From Brevibacterium linens ATCC 9172 (GTDB lineage Bacteria > Actinomycetota > Actinomycetes > Actinomycetales > Brevibacteriaceae), in contig NZ_FXYY01000009.1 of NCBI RefSeq assembly GCF_900169165.1, forward strand, positions 90,155 through 154,154: DNA of 64,000 nt, read 5' to 3'. Shown here in pieces: positions 17,502-26,898 of the stretch. The first letter of the stretch is position 1. Every line of letters starts with the position of its first letter. The notes below the pieces were generated by a model that searched no databases, was not told the origin of the DNA, and saw nothing but the letters and a program-made list of their open reading frames with translations. The translations under genes and the position numbers were made by a program.

Positions 17502-19454
17502 ATGCGTCTGTTCTCCAACGCCGTGGTGCGCACTTTCGCACCCCGAGCCGCCTCGAGTGCCCCCGCCTTGAGTACCCCCGACTCGAACACCCCTGCGTCG
17601 ATCGCATCCGACCCGAGCGAATCGAACACAGACAAGGCCCCCGCCCCGACCTCCGCCCCGACCTTCGACCTCACACAGGCGGCCCCGGATGCGATCCTCG
17701 TCGATGGGGAGACCATCGTGGCCATCGGCACCCGGGCCGAACTTCTCGACATCGCCGCCGCGGAATCGTCGACGACGGCGGCGCTCGCCTCGGCGGGTGG
17801 AGTCGGTGCCACTACGGTCATCCCCGGCCTCGAGATCGACGAGATCGACTGCGGCGGGCAGGTCATTCTGCCCGGATTCGTCGACGGCCACATCCACTCG
17901 ATCATGTACGCCGATTCGCTCACCGACCTCGACCTGTCCCAGACGAAATCGCTCGCCGAGGCGGTCGAGGCCATCCGCGAACGCGCCGATTCGCTTCCGG
18001 TGGGCACCTGGGTGGTCGGCTCCGGCTGGGACCTCAACAAGTGGGAGGACCCGTCCTATCCGGACCGGGAACTCCTCGACGCCGAGGTTCCCGACCACCC
18101 CGTGGCGATGTGGTCACTCGACCTGCACACCCTGTGGGTCAACGCCCACGCCCTCGAGATCGCCGGCATCGACTCCACGACCGATGACCCCTCGGGCGGC
18201 AGCTTCGTCCACGACGACGACGGCCAGCTCACCGGTCTGGTGCGCGAAGACGCCACTGACCTCGTCGCCCGCTTCATCCCCGAACCCAGCCGCGAGGACC
18301 AGGTCGAACGGCTGGCCACCACCCAGGAACTCTTCTTGTCCCAGGGCCTGACCGGGATCCATGACTTCGACGGCATCTCCGCGACACTGGGGTGGAACGA
18401 CCTGCACGAAGCCGGTCGACAGGACATGCGGGTCACGCTGTTCCTCCGCTCACCCGAGGTGCCGTGGGCGATCGAAACCGGGTGGCACACCGGCGACGGC
18501 GACGACTGGCTGCAGTGCGGCGGACTGAAGCTGTTCTCCGACGGGGCACTCGGCTCGCACACCTCGCACATGTCCTCACCGTTCCCCGAAACCGACGGCG
18601 AGACCGAGAACTTCGGCATCGCGCAGATGACCGAGGACGAACTCTTCGAGCAGGCGCACATCGCCACCGAGGCGGGCATCTCCGTGGCCATCCACGCCAT
18701 CGGCGACCAGGCGAACCACCATGTGCTCGCCGTCTACGACCGCCTGCGGGAAACGACGAAGGCCGCGGAGGAGAAGTTCGGCCGACCCCTGCGTCACCGC
18801 GTCGAACACGCCCAGTTCATCCAACCGTCCGACGTCGCCCGATTCGCCGAGCTCGGGGTGCTCGCGTCCATGCAGCCACGCCACTGCATCTCCGATCTGC
18901 ACCTGCTCCACCTCATCGACGAGTCCGCGCAGCTGGCCGCCTATGCCTGGCCGGACCTGCTCAAGGCGGGCGCGCACGTCGTCTTCGGCTCCGACGGACC
19001 CGTCGAACCCGCCAACCCCTTCGCCGCGATCTATGCGGCGATGACCAGGGCGGACATCTCCGGTGACGCGTCGACGACCTTCCAGCCGCACCGCCGCCTG
19101 AGTGCCGTCGAGGCCATCCGTCTGCACACTCAGGGACCGGCCTTCGCCGCCGGCCTCGAGGACCGGCGCGGATATCTGGCACCGGGCATGGACGCCGACT
19201 TCATCCTCGTCGACACCGACCCATGCGTGGCCGAAGGTCTCAGCGTTGACCACCCGAGTGTCGCCGCGCGCGCCGCTGCCGGTGTGACCGCCGAGGCGGC
19301 CCCGCAGTCGAGCGACCCTACCCTCTCACAATCGTCGGCCGACGGGCTCCTCGGCTACGCTTCCGAGGAAGCCCTGTTCGCCCACGCCGAGGCGATCCGC
19401 GACACCCGAGTCGCGCTCACCGTCGTCGGCGGCGAAATCAGATACCGCGCCTGA
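17502..19454 (+). CDS. Amidohydrolase family 3 protein, YtcJ-like (650 aa)
   Basis: This metal-dependent hydrolase has a TIM-barrel core. GFVDGHIHS (about residue 126) gives the HxH metal ligands, HAIGDQANH a later His ligand, RHRVEHAQF the next, and FGSDGPVEPANPF the final Asp. YtcJ-like members act on exocyclic amide/imide bonds, but the substrate is unknown. Residues about 15-55 form a Ser/Pro/Ala/Asp-rich insert between the first strand and ILVDGETIVAIGT, and a second Ala/Ser-rich loop lies near residue 600. ATG 17502 is preferred to GTG 17496. A single-gene unit by spacing. Confidence 0.88.
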   Translation: MRLFSNAVVRTFAPRAASSAPALSTPDSNTPASIASDPSESNTDKAPAPTSAPTFDLTQAAPDAILVDGETIVAIGTRAELLDIAAAESSTTAALASAGGVGATTVIPGLEIDEIDCGGQVILPGFVDGHIHSIMYADSLTDLDLSQTKSLAEAVEAIRERADSLPVGTWVVGSGWDLNKWEDPSYPDRELLDAEVPDHPVAMWSLDLHTLWVNAHALEIAGIDSTTDDPSGGSFVHDDDGQLTGLVREDATDLVARFIPEPSREDQVERLATTQELFLSQGLTGIHDFDGISATLGWNDLHEAGRQDMRVTLFLRSPEVPWAIETGWHTGDGDDWLQCGGLKLFSDGALGSHTSHMSSPFPETDGETENFGIAQMTEDELFEQAHIATEAGISVAIHAIGDQANHHVLAVYDRLRETTKAAEEKFGRPLRHRVEHAQFIQPSDVARFAELGVLASMQPRHCISDLHLLHLIDESAQLAAYAWPDLLKAGAHVVFGSDGPVEPANPFAAIYAAMTRADISGDASTTFQPHRRLSAVEAIRLHTQGPAFAAGLEDRRGYLAPGMDADFILVDTDPCVAEGLSVDHPSVAARAAAGVTAEAAPQSSDPTLSQSSADGLLGYASEEALFAHAEAIRDTRVALTVVGGEIRYRA

Positions 19455-19554
19455 CCTCGCCGAGGCGGCCGGCCGCCTCGGCGATGGGCGGGGCCCGCAC
19501 TGCCCGCCCCCTCGACCGACCGCTCCCTCGACCAACCGACAAGGACGTCCCCGC

Positions 19555-20868
19555 ATGCCCCGCTCGTTCCTGGCCCAGGCTCGCAAGGTCGATGAGGCGA
19601 CCCCGGATTCTCGCAGCCGCGAGGTCGACTTCCTCCGCGCCGCGGCGATCACCGTCGTCGTGCTCGGCCACTGGACGATCATCGCCGTCAGCGCCACCGA
19701 CGGCATCGAACCTCACGGATTGCTCGACCAGGCCAGGTGGACGCACCCTCTGACCTGGGTGTTCCAGGTGATGCCGATCTTCTTCCTCGTCGGCGGCTAC
19801 TCCAACGCCCTGTCGTGGCGTTCGGCCAGGCGGCGACAGACCGGCTACGCCGAGTGGCTGCGGGCACGCCTGCGGCGCCTCGGGCTTCCGCTCATCCCGC
19901 TGCTGCTCGTCTGGCTGGCCACCTGCGTCATCGCCCTGGCCGCCGGCGCCGAACCCGCCTCGGTCCAGCTGGCCTCCCAGATGGCACTCGTGCCGACCTG
20001 GTTCCTCGCCGCGTACCTGCTCGTCGTCATCGTCGCCCCACCATGTCTGATCCTGTGGGAGCGATGGGGCTGGTGGTCGATCATCGCCGGCATCGGCTTG
20101 GCCGGCATCATCGACCTCATCAGCATTGTCACCGAGAGCACTCTCGCCGGCTATCCGAACTATCTGCTCGTCTGGGCGAGCTTCCACCAGTTCGGCTACG
20201 CCTGGCTCGACGGCCGACTCTCCAGCATCAAGCGCTGCCTGCTGCTCTTCGTCATCGGCGCCGCCGGGCTCGGGCTCCTCGTCGGCTTCGGCCCGTACCC
20301 GGTGTCGATGATCACCGCAGGCACCGACACGATCTCGAATTCCGCCCCGACCCGAGTGACGATGGCCTTCCTCGGGATGGCTCAGGCCGGAATCGTGCTC
20401 ATGCTTAGGCGTCCGCTGGCCGCACTGCTGCGCAGCCCCGGACTGTGGTTCCTCACGGTGCTCGTCAATCAGCGCATCATGACCTGGTTCCTCTGGCACC
20501 TGACGGCACTGACGGCCCTGGCCAACGTCCTCATCGGCCTCGACGCGAATGCCCTGCTGCCGACTCCGCTGTCCGGAATCTGGTGGCTCACCCGTCCGCT
20601 GTGGGCACTCGTTCTGCTGGCGATCACCGGGGTGCTCGTGGCGATCTTCGGCCGGTTCGAAACGCCTGCGCCCGACGAGCGTCCCGCACCGCCCGTGTGG
20701 ATGCCGATCGCCGCCTCGGCCGCTATCTGTGCGGGCCTGGCGATCATGGCCGACACCGGAATGGTCGACGGCCACGGGGTCACCTGGATCTGGCCGCTGC
20801 TGCCGCTCATCGGCATGGTCGCCTTCGGCGTCGTCCGCCTGCCCGGACGGCGATCCGCGAAGAGCTGA
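19555..20868 (+). CDS. Acyltransferase-3 family membrane protein (437 aa)
   Basis: The protein opens with a short cytoplasmic stretch, then REVDFLRAAAITVVVLGHW, the hallmark start of acyltransferase-3 proteins (catalytic His in the GHW motif, about residue 41). About 10-11 membrane helices follow, with MPIFFLVGGYSNALSW after the second. Such proteins O-acylate surface sugars, lipids or peptides; the target is unknown. The gene follows the amidohydrolase by 100 bp and may be cotranscribed. A bidirectional hairpin follows the stop. Confidence 0.85.
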   Translation: MPRSFLAQARKVDEATPDSRSREVDFLRAAAITVVVLGHWTIIAVSATDGIEPHGLLDQARWTHPLTWVFQVMPIFFLVGGYSNALSWRSARRRQTGYAEWLRARLRRLGLPLIPLLLVWLATCVIALAAGAEPASVQLASQMALVPTWFLAAYLLVVIVAPPCLILWERWGWWSIIAGIGLAGIIDLISIVTESTLAGYPNYLLVWASFHQFGYAWLDGRLSSIKRCLLLFVIGAAGLGLLVGFGPYPVSMITAGTDTISNSAPTRVTMAFLGMAQAGIVLMLRRPLAALLRSPGLWFLTVLVNQRIMTWFLWHLTALTALANVLIGLDANALLPTPLSGIWWLTRPLWALVLLAITGVLVAIFGRFETPAPDERPAPPVWMPIAASAAICAGLAIMADTGMVDGHGVTWIWPLLPLIGMVAFGVVRLPGRRSAKS

Positions 20869-20902
20869 CATTCGCCGAGGCGGCCCATCCGCTGCACGAG
20901 GA

Positions 20903-20963
20903 ATTCGGAGGGAGAGAAGTGTTGATTTCCTCGTCCGAAATCATCATTCTTCTCCCTCCGAAT
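20903..20963. terminator. Bidirectional terminator between convergent genes
   Basis: The arms ATTCGGAGGGAGA (20903) and TCTCCCTCCGAAT (ending 20963) pair over at least 13 bp around an imperfectly paired middle. It lies exactly between the convergent acyltransferase and SDR genes. Confidence 0.7.
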
Positions 20964-20977
20964 CGACGTGCCCAGGA

Positions 20978-21787
20978 TCAGATGTTGCGGCCGCCGGAGA
21001 TCTCGGTGACGGTGCCGGTGGGGTAGCTCGACAGGCCGGAGGCCAGGAACAGCACCACGGAGGCGACCTCTTCGGGTTCGCCGGGACGTCCGAGCGGGAT
21101 CTCGGCGAGCTTCGAGTCGATCGCGTGCTGCGGCATGGCCGCGGTCATGGCGGTGTTGATGAAGCCGGGCTGGATCGCGTTGATGCGGATGTTCTTGAAC
21201 GCGACCTCCTTAGCTACGGCCTTCGTCATGCCGACGATGCCGGCCTTCGCCGCGGAGTAGTTCGACTGTCCGGGGTTGCCGACCTTCCCGCTGATCGACG
21301 ACACGTTGATGATCGAGCCGCCGCGATCCTGCTCGCGCATGAGCGCGGTCGCGACCTTGAGCCCGTTCCATGTGCCGCGCAGGTGGACGGAGATGACGTC
21401 GTCGAACTGCTGCTCGGTCATCTTCCGGATCGTCGCATCGCGGGTGATGCCGGCGTTGTTGACCCAGATGTCGATACCGCCGAATGCGGTCGTGGCCGCC
21501 TCGGCGAGCTTTTCGACGGCCTGGAGGTCGGAGACGTTGCACACGGCGCCGGTGGCGACGCCGTCTCCGCCGAGTTCGACCACGGCCGCCTGCAGGCTCT
21601 CCTCATTCGTATCGGCGAGAACGACCTTCGCTCCGGAGTCGACGAGGCTGCGGGCCATCGCCAGGCCGAGGCCCTGGGCTCCGCCGGTGACGACGGCGAC
21701 CTTGCCGGCAAGCAGGCCGGGGACGGCGGTGACTCCGCCGGTGTCGGTGACGGTGATGCCGGTGTTCGCTGCGATGGTGTCGGTCAT
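20978..21787 (-). CDS. Short-chain dehydrogenase/reductase, 3-oxoacyl reductase type (269 aa)
   Basis: This is a classical SDR. The cofactor motif TGGAQGLG is at about residues 34-41, NNAG at about 110, and the catalytic Ser in NVSSISG with YSAAK about 14 residues on. Sequence style is FabG/PhaB-like (3-oxoacyl or 3-hydroxyacyl-CoA oxidoreductase). A leader of about 25 residues, Thr/Gly-rich, precedes the fold. It is the last of three minus-strand genes after a CoA-transferase and an acyl-CoA dehydrogenase, which argues for a role in acyl-CoA breakdown. The ATG follows a GAAAGGAAT-like ribosome-binding site. Confidence 0.88.
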   Translation of the reverse strand: MTDTIAANTGITVTDTGGVTAVPGLLAGKVAVVTGGAQGLGLAMARSLVDSGAKVVLADTNEESLQAAVVELGGDGVATGAVCNVSDLQAVEKLAEAATTAFGGIDIWVNNAGITRDATIRKMTEQQFDDVISVHLRGTWNGLKVATALMREQDRGGSIINVSSISGKVGNPGQSNYSAAKAGIVGMTKAVAKEVAFKNIRINAIQPGFINTAMTAAMPQHAIDSKLAEIPLGRPGEPEEVASVVLFLASGLSSYPTGTVTEISGGRNI

Positions 21788-21810
21788 GGTGATTCCTTTC
21801 GTTCGTGGAT

Positions 21811-21878
21811 GACCAGGCGGTCGTGGGTGACCGGCGGTCGTGGGTGACTAGGCGGTCGTGGGTGACCAGGGCGGGGCC
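21811..21878. repeat. Tandem repeat upstream of the SDR gene
   Basis: About three and a half units of 17-18 bp (TGACCAGGCGGTCGTGGG and variants) lie head to tail between the acyl-CoA dehydrogenase stop and the SDR start. Units differ by single-base changes or deletions. Confidence 0.8.
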
Positions 21879-21933
21879 GGACCTCGCCGAGGCGGCCCGT
21901 GCCATTGGTCGTGAAGAATACGGTACGTGCAGC

Positions 21934-23097
21934 TCAGAGGTTGAACTGCGGTTTGTGTGCGCCACCCAGCAGCTGCTTGGCGACGACGACGCGCTGGACC
22001 TCGGAGGTTCCTTCGTAGATGCGGAAGAGGCGGGCGTGGCGGTAGAAGCGTTCGACCGCGGACTCGCGCATATAGCCCATGCCGCCCTGGATCTGCACGC
22101 CCTTGTCGGCGACGCGGGCCAGTGCTTCGGAGGCGAAGAGCTTCGCCGAGGAGGGGCCGAGCTTGCGATCGGCCTCGGCGTCCCAGCGCCCAGCGGCCGC
22201 GAGGACGAGGGCCTTGGCGGCGGCGACGTCGGTGTAGATATCGGCGAGCATTGCCTGGACGAGCTGGAACCGGGCGATCGGCTCGCCGCCCTGTTTCGCC
22301 TCGGCGGCGAAGCGCACGGATTCGTCGAGGATGCGGATCGACTGTCCGACGCAGATCGCGGCGATGTGCAGGCGGCCCTTGTTGAGCGAGGCCATGGCCG
22401 CGTAGAAGCCCTTCTCCTCCTCGCCGCCGATGAGGTTGGCGGCAGGCACGCGCACGTCGTCGAAGAAGATCTCCGAGGTCCAGGCGCCGGCCTGACCCAT
22501 CTTGTGATCGTGTGGGCCGACGGTCACGCCTTCGGACTTCGTGGGCACGAGGAAGACCGAGATGCCCTTCGAACCGGTGGCGTTCGGATCGGTGCGGGCG
22601 AAGACCATGAGCACATCGGAGGCCTCGGCGTTGGTGATGAACCGCTTGGAGCCGTTGATGATGTAGTCGTCGCCGACGCGTTCGGCCTTCGTCCGCAGAC
22701 CCGAGGGGTCGGAGCCGGCCTCGGATTCGGTCAGCGCAAAGGAGGCGACGAGCTCTCCGGAGGCCAGACGAGGCAGCCACTCGGACTTCTGCTCAACGGT
22801 GCCGTAGTTGACGAGCACCTGCCCGGCGATGCCGTTGTTCGTGCCGAACAGGGACCGGAAGGACGGGGTCGTGTAGCCGAGTTCCATGGCGAGCAGCGCG
22901 TCCTGTTCGGCGCCCAGTCCGAGGCCGCCGTACTCCTCGGGCAGGGCCCAGCCGAAGAGCCCCATCTCCGCGGATTCCCTGATGATCGCCTCGGGGAAGG
23001 CGTCGGTCTCCTCGACCTGGGTTTCGAGGGGAACGACCTTCTCACGGACGAACTCGCGGACGGCTGACAGGATGTCGTCGAGTTCTGAGTTGTCCAT
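21934..23097 (-). CDS. Acyl-CoA dehydrogenase (387 aa)
   Basis: This flavoenzyme introduces the alpha,beta double bond into acyl-CoA. ACAD signatures are present: FALTESEAGSDPSG in the middle domain, and QIQGGMGYMRE plus YEGTSEVQRVVVA at the C-terminus, just before a short tail. The usual catalytic Glu is the one in YEGTSE. Length is normal for the family. The ATG at 23097 follows GAAGGAGA; the longer upstream frame runs through spacer repeats. It is the middle gene of the CoA-transferase / ACAD / SDR operon. Confidence 0.93.
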   Translation of the reverse strand: MDNSELDDILSAVREFVREKVVPLETQVEETDAFPEAIIRESAEMGLFGWALPEEYGGLGLGAEQDALLAMELGYTTPSFRSLFGTNNGIAGQVLVNYGTVEQKSEWLPRLASGELVASFALTESEAGSDPSGLRTKAERVGDDYIINGSKRFITNAEASDVLMVFARTDPNATGSKGISVFLVPTKSEGVTVGPHDHKMGQAGAWTSEIFFDDVRVPAANLIGGEEEKGFYAAMASLNKGRLHIAAICVGQSIRILDESVRFAAEAKQGGEPIARFQLVQAMLADIYTDVAAAKALVLAAAGRWDAEADRKLGPSSAKLFASEALARVADKGVQIQGGMGYMRESAVERFYRHARLFRIYEGTSEVQRVVVAKQLLGGAHKPQFNL

Positions 23098-23176
23098 TGC
23101 TGTGTCTCCTTCACATGGTGGACGGATAGGAATGGTGCAGATCATCGCCGAGGTGGCGCTGCAGTCGGGCTGTGCT

Positions 23177-23247
23177 GTGCGGTTGGGCAGGTGTGCGGTG
23201 CGCGGTTGGCTGGGTGGTGCAGTGCGGTTGGGCAGGTGTGCGGTGCG
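23177..23247. repeat. Direct repeat (26 bp, two copies) between ACAD and CoA-transferase genes
   Basis: Two identical 26-bp copies starting GTGCGGTTGGGCAGGTGTGC lie at 23177-23202 and 23222-23247, separated by 19 bp. The second overlaps the boundary of the CoA-transferase 3' end. Confidence 0.8.
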
Positions 23248-23249
23248 GT

Positions 23250-24485
23250 CTAGAGGCTGTCGAGCCAGGCACGGACCCGATCGGAGTCGGCTCCGAGCTC
23301 CGGGGGAGCGAGGTCGTAGGCGACCTGCGACCTCGACAAGGTGATCGGGTTGCGGATGGTCGAAATGATGCGCTCGCCGCTGCCGGTGTCCACGACCGGT
23401 GACAGGCCGAGGCTCGTGGCGTGTTCGACGCCTTCGGCGATCGTGTTGATCGGAGCACAGGGCAGGCCGGCGGCCGAGAGCTTGTCGAACCATTCCTGGG
23501 CGGTGTGGGCCTGCAGGGCCTCGAGAAGTTCGGACTCCAGGGCGTCGCGGTTGGCGTTGCGGTTCTTTGCCTGGGCGAATCGTTCGTCGTCGCACCAATC
23601 GGGTCGTCCGACCACCTCGGCGAGGATCCGGAACTGGCCGTCATTGGCGGCGGCGATGATGATCTCGCCGGACTTCGCGGCCATCGGCTGGTAGGGGTAG
23701 AGGCTCGGGTGGGCGTTGCCCATCCGGGTCGGATTCACGCCTGCGGCGGCGTAGGCGCCGGACTGGTTGGCCAGGCCGGACATCGCCGAGGACATGAGGT
23801 TGGTTTCGACGAGCTGGCCCTCACCGGTGAGCGTGCGGTGCTGGACCGCGGCGAGGACGCCGATCGTGGTGTGCAGACCGGTCATGACGTCGAAGACGGC
23901 GACGCCGGCGCGGTACGGCGAGCCGTCGGGGCTGCCGGTGACCGACATGAACCCGGACAGCGCCTGCACGAGGAGGTCGTATCCGGGCAACGGGTTCTCA
24001 CGCCCGAATCCGGTCACCGAGGCATAGATGACTGCCGGGTTGGTCGCGGCGACGCTGTCGTAGTCGAGGTCGTACTTCGCCAGCCCGCCCGGTTTGAAGT
24101 TCTCGACGACGATATCGGCCTGCGCCGCGAGCTTCTGCGCGGTGGCGAGGTCATCGGGGTCGGTGAAGTCGAGGACGAGGTCGTATTTGTTGCGGTTGAT
24201 CGACAGATAGTAGGTGGCGTCGTCCTCGCGCACCGGTGGAGCCCAATGTCGGGTGTCATCGCCCTTCGGTCCTTCGACCTTGATGACGGTAGCCCCGAGA
24301 TCGGCGAGCATCATCGTCGAGTATGGGCCGGCGAGGACGCGGGAGAAGTCGACGACGATCTGCCCCGACAGCGGACCTGAACCCGCGCGCGGGAGGAACT
24401 CCTCGAGGCGGTCGTGGGCAGGCGACCGGCTGGGGTCGTGGCCAGGGCCGCTGTCGTGGTGTTCAGAAGTGGTCGACTGCTTCAT
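23250..24485 (-). CDS. CaiB/BaiF-type (class III) CoA-transferase (411 aa)
   Basis: Family III CoA-transferases move CoA between carboxylic acids through an aspartyl-CoA intermediate. The protein has VVDFSRVLAGPYSTMMLADLGATVIK near residue 42, RNKYDLVLDF at about 100, and NFKPG followed by VIYASVTGFG, all typical. The ATG at 24485 follows a GGGAG ribosome-binding site; the first 30 residues are hydrophilic and His/Ser-rich. As first gene of the operon with an ACAD and an SDR, it probably activates a carboxylic acid for beta-oxidation-like breakdown. The acid is unknown. Confidence 0.92.
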   Translation of the reverse strand: MKQSTTSEHHDSGPGHDPSRSPAHDRLEEFLPRAGSGPLSGQIVVDFSRVLAGPYSTMMLADLGATVIKVEGPKGDDTRHWAPPVREDDATYYLSINRNKYDLVLDFTDPDDLATAQKLAAQADIVVENFKPGGLAKYDLDYDSVAATNPAVIYASVTGFGRENPLPGYDLLVQALSGFMSVTGSPDGSPYRAGVAVFDVMTGLHTTIGVLAAVQHRTLTGEGQLVETNLMSSAMSGLANQSGAYAAAGVNPTRMGNAHPSLYPYQPMAAKSGEIIIAAANDGQFRILAEVVGRPDWCDDERFAQAKNRNANRDALESELLEALQAHTAQEWFDKLSAAGLPCAPINTIAEGVEHATSLGLSPVVDTGSGERIISTIRNPITLSRSQVAYDLAPPELGADSDRVRAWLDSL

Positions 24486-24555
24486 CGTCGAATGTCTCCC
24501 TCTCGTCGGGCCGGGGCGCTGCTGTGTGCTCCCGGGCTCGGAGCTCCCTGCTCGT

Positions 24556-24660
24556 GCACCCTGTGTTGAGCACGCTGTCTCGAGCACGCAGGGTGCGCAT
24601 ATGGTCCATCCCACCATATATCGAATCAGTCAATAATGAACATGCATTCATGACTGCTGA
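24556..24660 (-). promoter_or_regulatory. Promoter/operator region of the CoA-transferase operon
   Basis: Upstream of the operon are an inverted repeat ATATGGT-N7-ACCATAT (24599-24619), an AT-rich run and a weaker ATGAA...TTCAT repeat (about 24638-24652). A GCACCCTG / CAGGGTGC pair (24556-24563, 24589-24596) could form a leader hairpin. The first repeat is a good candidate operator for a dimeric regulator, but no regulator gene is adjacent. Confidence 0.45.
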
Positions 24661-24758
24661 GGTATCGGATCGCTGCTGGACGCATGGCCGGCGGGTGCTG
24701 CGGCCAGATGCTGCCGCCGTTCAGTTCGACTTCGGACGCCGGCGACTGCCGGACGTGC

Positions 24759-25448
24759 TCACAGCTGGGCGTTCCATTCGTCGAGGCGGTGGCCGCCTCG
24801 GGGGAGCCGAGCTGCACGAGACCTGACGGCACCAGGCGAGGTCGACTCCCCGTGGTCCCCGGCTCGCGGGTTGGGCGATGGCCGAGTTGTACAGGTGCGC
24901 GGTGTGGGCGATGAGGCGGGGGACGAGATGGCCGAGGCCGAGGCGAGGGCGCGGCCGTGACGTCTGCTGCCGGCGGCGCTGAGCTGCCGTTTCAGGCCCT
25001 CGGCATACCGCCTGGCCATCATCTCCTGTCCGGCCACCGTCACCGGAGCGCCCAGGCGAAGCAGCGGATGCGCGGGAACGGAGTCAGCGGTGATGGTCAC
25101 GGCCAGTCGACCGTCGGTGCCGATGGAGACGAGGAAGGTCTCCTCTCCGTCCTCGAGGTGACCCGGCAGGGTGCGATAGGTGAATCCGGCGCGATCTGCC
25201 TCATCGATCACCCGGGTCACGACGCACGAACCCACGGGCACGAGCAGATCGCGACTGCGCAGCCGCCTCGGCGAGGCCGGCCATCCGGGATTGAGTCGCA
25301 GAGCGACGATCTGGCCCTCGACCACCCGGCGAGACGGGCGGACGACGACGCCGGCGAGCTCCTGCAGCGCCCACGAGAAGACCGCCTCGCGGGCGAGTGG
25401 GAATTGTGCGGCCGGGCCGAGGTCGAGATGGAACTCGAGATGATTCAT
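24759..25448 (-). CDS. DUF1990 family protein (229 aa)
   Basis: The centre reads ADRAGFTYRTLPGHLEDGEETFLVS and continues with DGRLAVTITADSVPAHPLLRLGAPV, the pattern of DUF1990 (small SRPBCC-like proteins of unknown function found in actinobacteria). The ATG at 25448 begins MNHLEFHLDLG; the frame is open 35 codons upstream without a ribosome-binding site. The last 60 residues are Arg/Ser/Pro-rich with no homology I recognise and may be a low-complexity tail. It is monocistronic and divergent from the next SDR gene. Confidence 0.65.
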   Translation of the reverse strand: MNHLEFHLDLGPAAQFPLAREAVFSWALQELAGVVVRPSRRVVEGQIVALRLNPGWPASPRRLRSRDLLVPVGSCVVTRVIDEADRAGFTYRTLPGHLEDGEETFLVSIGTDGRLAVTITADSVPAHPLLRLGAPVTVAGQEMMARRYAEGLKRQLSAAGSRRHGRALASASAISSPASSPTPRTCTTRPSPNPRAGDHGESTSPGAVRSRAARLPRGGHRLDEWNAQL

Positions 25449-25613
25449 GACTCCATTCTCGTCCAGTGCGCTCGCTTGGTGCCGGAGTCCTTGTCTTCCT
25501 CCGACGGCTGTGCCTACGATGAGAACTGATCGCTGAACGAACGCTCGCTTCACGGCGACTCGCCAGGTCAGCGCCGAATGACCATGTCACTGCACGAACA
25601 CTGGAGTTCATCA

Positions 25614-26432
25614 ATGTCAGACAGCACCTCAGCAGCACAGCCGACAGCCGCCTCGGCGGAACCGAAATCCGGTCGTCGTTTCGACGGGCAGGTCGCCGTC
25701 ATCACGGGCGCCAGTCGCGGCATCGGCCTCGGAATCGCGCATCGTCTGCAGGCCGAGGGGGCCACCGTCGTCCTCACCGCGCGCAAGCCCGAAGCACTGC
25801 AGGAAGCAGTCGCGGAGTTCCCCGAGGGCACGGCGATCGGCATCGCCGGCAAGGCCGACGACCCGGCTCACAGGGCAGAGGTGTTCGACACGATCACCGA
25901 GAAGTTCGGCCGCCTCGATGTGCTCGTGGCCAACGCCGGAATCAACCCTGTCTACGGTCCGCTCGTCGACATCGAGCTCGATGCGGCGCGGAAGATCTTC
26001 GACGTCAACGTCCTCGGAACTCTCGCCTGGGTGCAGGACGCCGTCCGTCATCAGGGCCTGAAATTCCGGGAGAACAGGGGACGGGTGGTGGCGATCTCCT
26101 CGGTGGCCGGGCAGGTGCCGAGCGAGGGCATCGGCTTCTACGGAATCTCGAAGGCCGCGGTCTCGCACCTGACGAAGACCCTCGCCGTGGAACTGGGGCC
26201 AGATATCCGCGTCAACGCCGTCGCCCCGGCAGTGGTCAAGACGAAGTTCGCCACCGCGCTCTACGAGGGCCGAGAGGAAGAGGTCGCCTCCGCGTACCCG
26301 GTCAAACGCCTCGGAACTCCCGAGGACATCGCCGGTGCCGTCGCCTATCTCGCGTCGGACGACGCCGACTGGATCACCGCCCAGGTGCTCACCGCCGATG
26401 GGGGAGTCGTCACCGCCGGCGGCAGCGCCTGA
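25614..26432 (+). CDS. Short-chain dehydrogenase/reductase (272 aa)
   Basis: A classical SDR with TGASRGIG at about residues 31-38, NAGIN at about 109, Ser in AISSVAG and YGISKAA as the YxxxK motif. The end (ITAQVLTADGGVVTAGG) is family-typical. The ATG at 25614 follows CTGGAGTT; a longer frame from 25578 is less likely. Substrate unknown. It stands alone, and a family B palindrome downstream probably ends its transcript. Confidence 0.9.
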   Translation: MSDSTSAAQPTAASAEPKSGRRFDGQVAVITGASRGIGLGIAHRLQAEGATVVLTARKPEALQEAVAEFPEGTAIGIAGKADDPAHRAEVFDTITEKFGRLDVLVANAGINPVYGPLVDIELDAARKIFDVNVLGTLAWVQDAVRHQGLKFRENRGRVVAISSVAGQVPSEGIGFYGISKAAVSHLTKTLAVELGPDIRVNAVAPAVVKTKFATALYEGREEEVASAYPVKRLGTPEDIAGAVAYLASDDADWITAQVLTADGGVVTAGGSA

Positions 26433-26659
26433 GACTGAGTGGCCTGCGGCTGATCGTCGACTGCCGGTAACCGGCAGCTCAAACATAGGTCGCTATCGGA
26501 TACTGCGGTCCGAATCCAGGTCGCTATCGGATACTTCTGAGCAAGCAAAGTATCCGATAGCGACCTATTTCTGCATACGCGGCAAGGGGGAGCTGCCGCG
26601 GGGAGCCGGGCCTCGCAGCAGTCCGACGAATGGTCGCGGCAAGGGGGCCAGCAGGAGGT
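26433..26659. other. Spacer between SDR and gcv promoter
   Basis: It contains the family B repeat cluster (26485-26568) and then about 90 bp in which I see no feature before the gcv promoter. Confidence 0.5.
26485..26568. repeat. Family B repeat cluster, locus 1 (probable terminator)
   Basis: Two direct copies of AGGTCGCTATCGGATAC (ending 26503 and 26534) are followed by the exact inverse GTATCCGATAGCGACCT (26550-26566). The second and third form a 17-bp stem with a 15-nt loop, then CCTATTTCTG. The same core occurs at 33526-33603. Confidence 0.88.
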
Positions 26660-26688
26660 TTGTCGGGGGTGATTTCATTCACTAGAAT
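26660..26688 (+). promoter_or_regulatory. Sigma-70-type promoter of the gcv operon
   Basis: TTGTCG (26660-26665) and TAGAAT (26683-26688) are separated by exactly 17 bp, close to the vegetative consensus. Transcription would start near 26695, about 70 bp before the glycine riboswitch. Confidence 0.7.
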
Positions 26689-26763
26689 CGGAGGCGCAGT
26701 CTCAGCCGGGGCCACCGAGGCCCACTTGGCTGTGCACATAACTTCATACGCCGCTAAGACAAG

Positions 26764-26898
26764 ACGTGGGAGAGCTGCCGCTGTCAGGCCGAATCGAGCC
26801 GGACACCGAGCAGCGCCGTAGGTGCAATTCCCTCCCCGGGAAACTCTCAGGCCCAGTACCACCGATTGCAGGCATATCTGAAGGACTCCGGTCCGACA
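26764..26898 (+). ncRNA. Glycine riboswitch upstream of gcvP
   Basis: Hallmarks of the glycine aptamer appear in order: GGGAGAG (about 26768), GCGCCGTAGGTGCAA (26813-26826), CTCCCCGGGAAACTCTCAGG (26832-26851), and a closing ACTCCGG at 26885. The AAACTCTCAGG segment is the most diagnostic. Only one aptamer is clear; the following 60 nt (GATCGGGGAGGAC...) may be expression platform rather than a second aptamer. Glycine binding would switch on the glycine cleavage genes. Confidence 0.9.
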
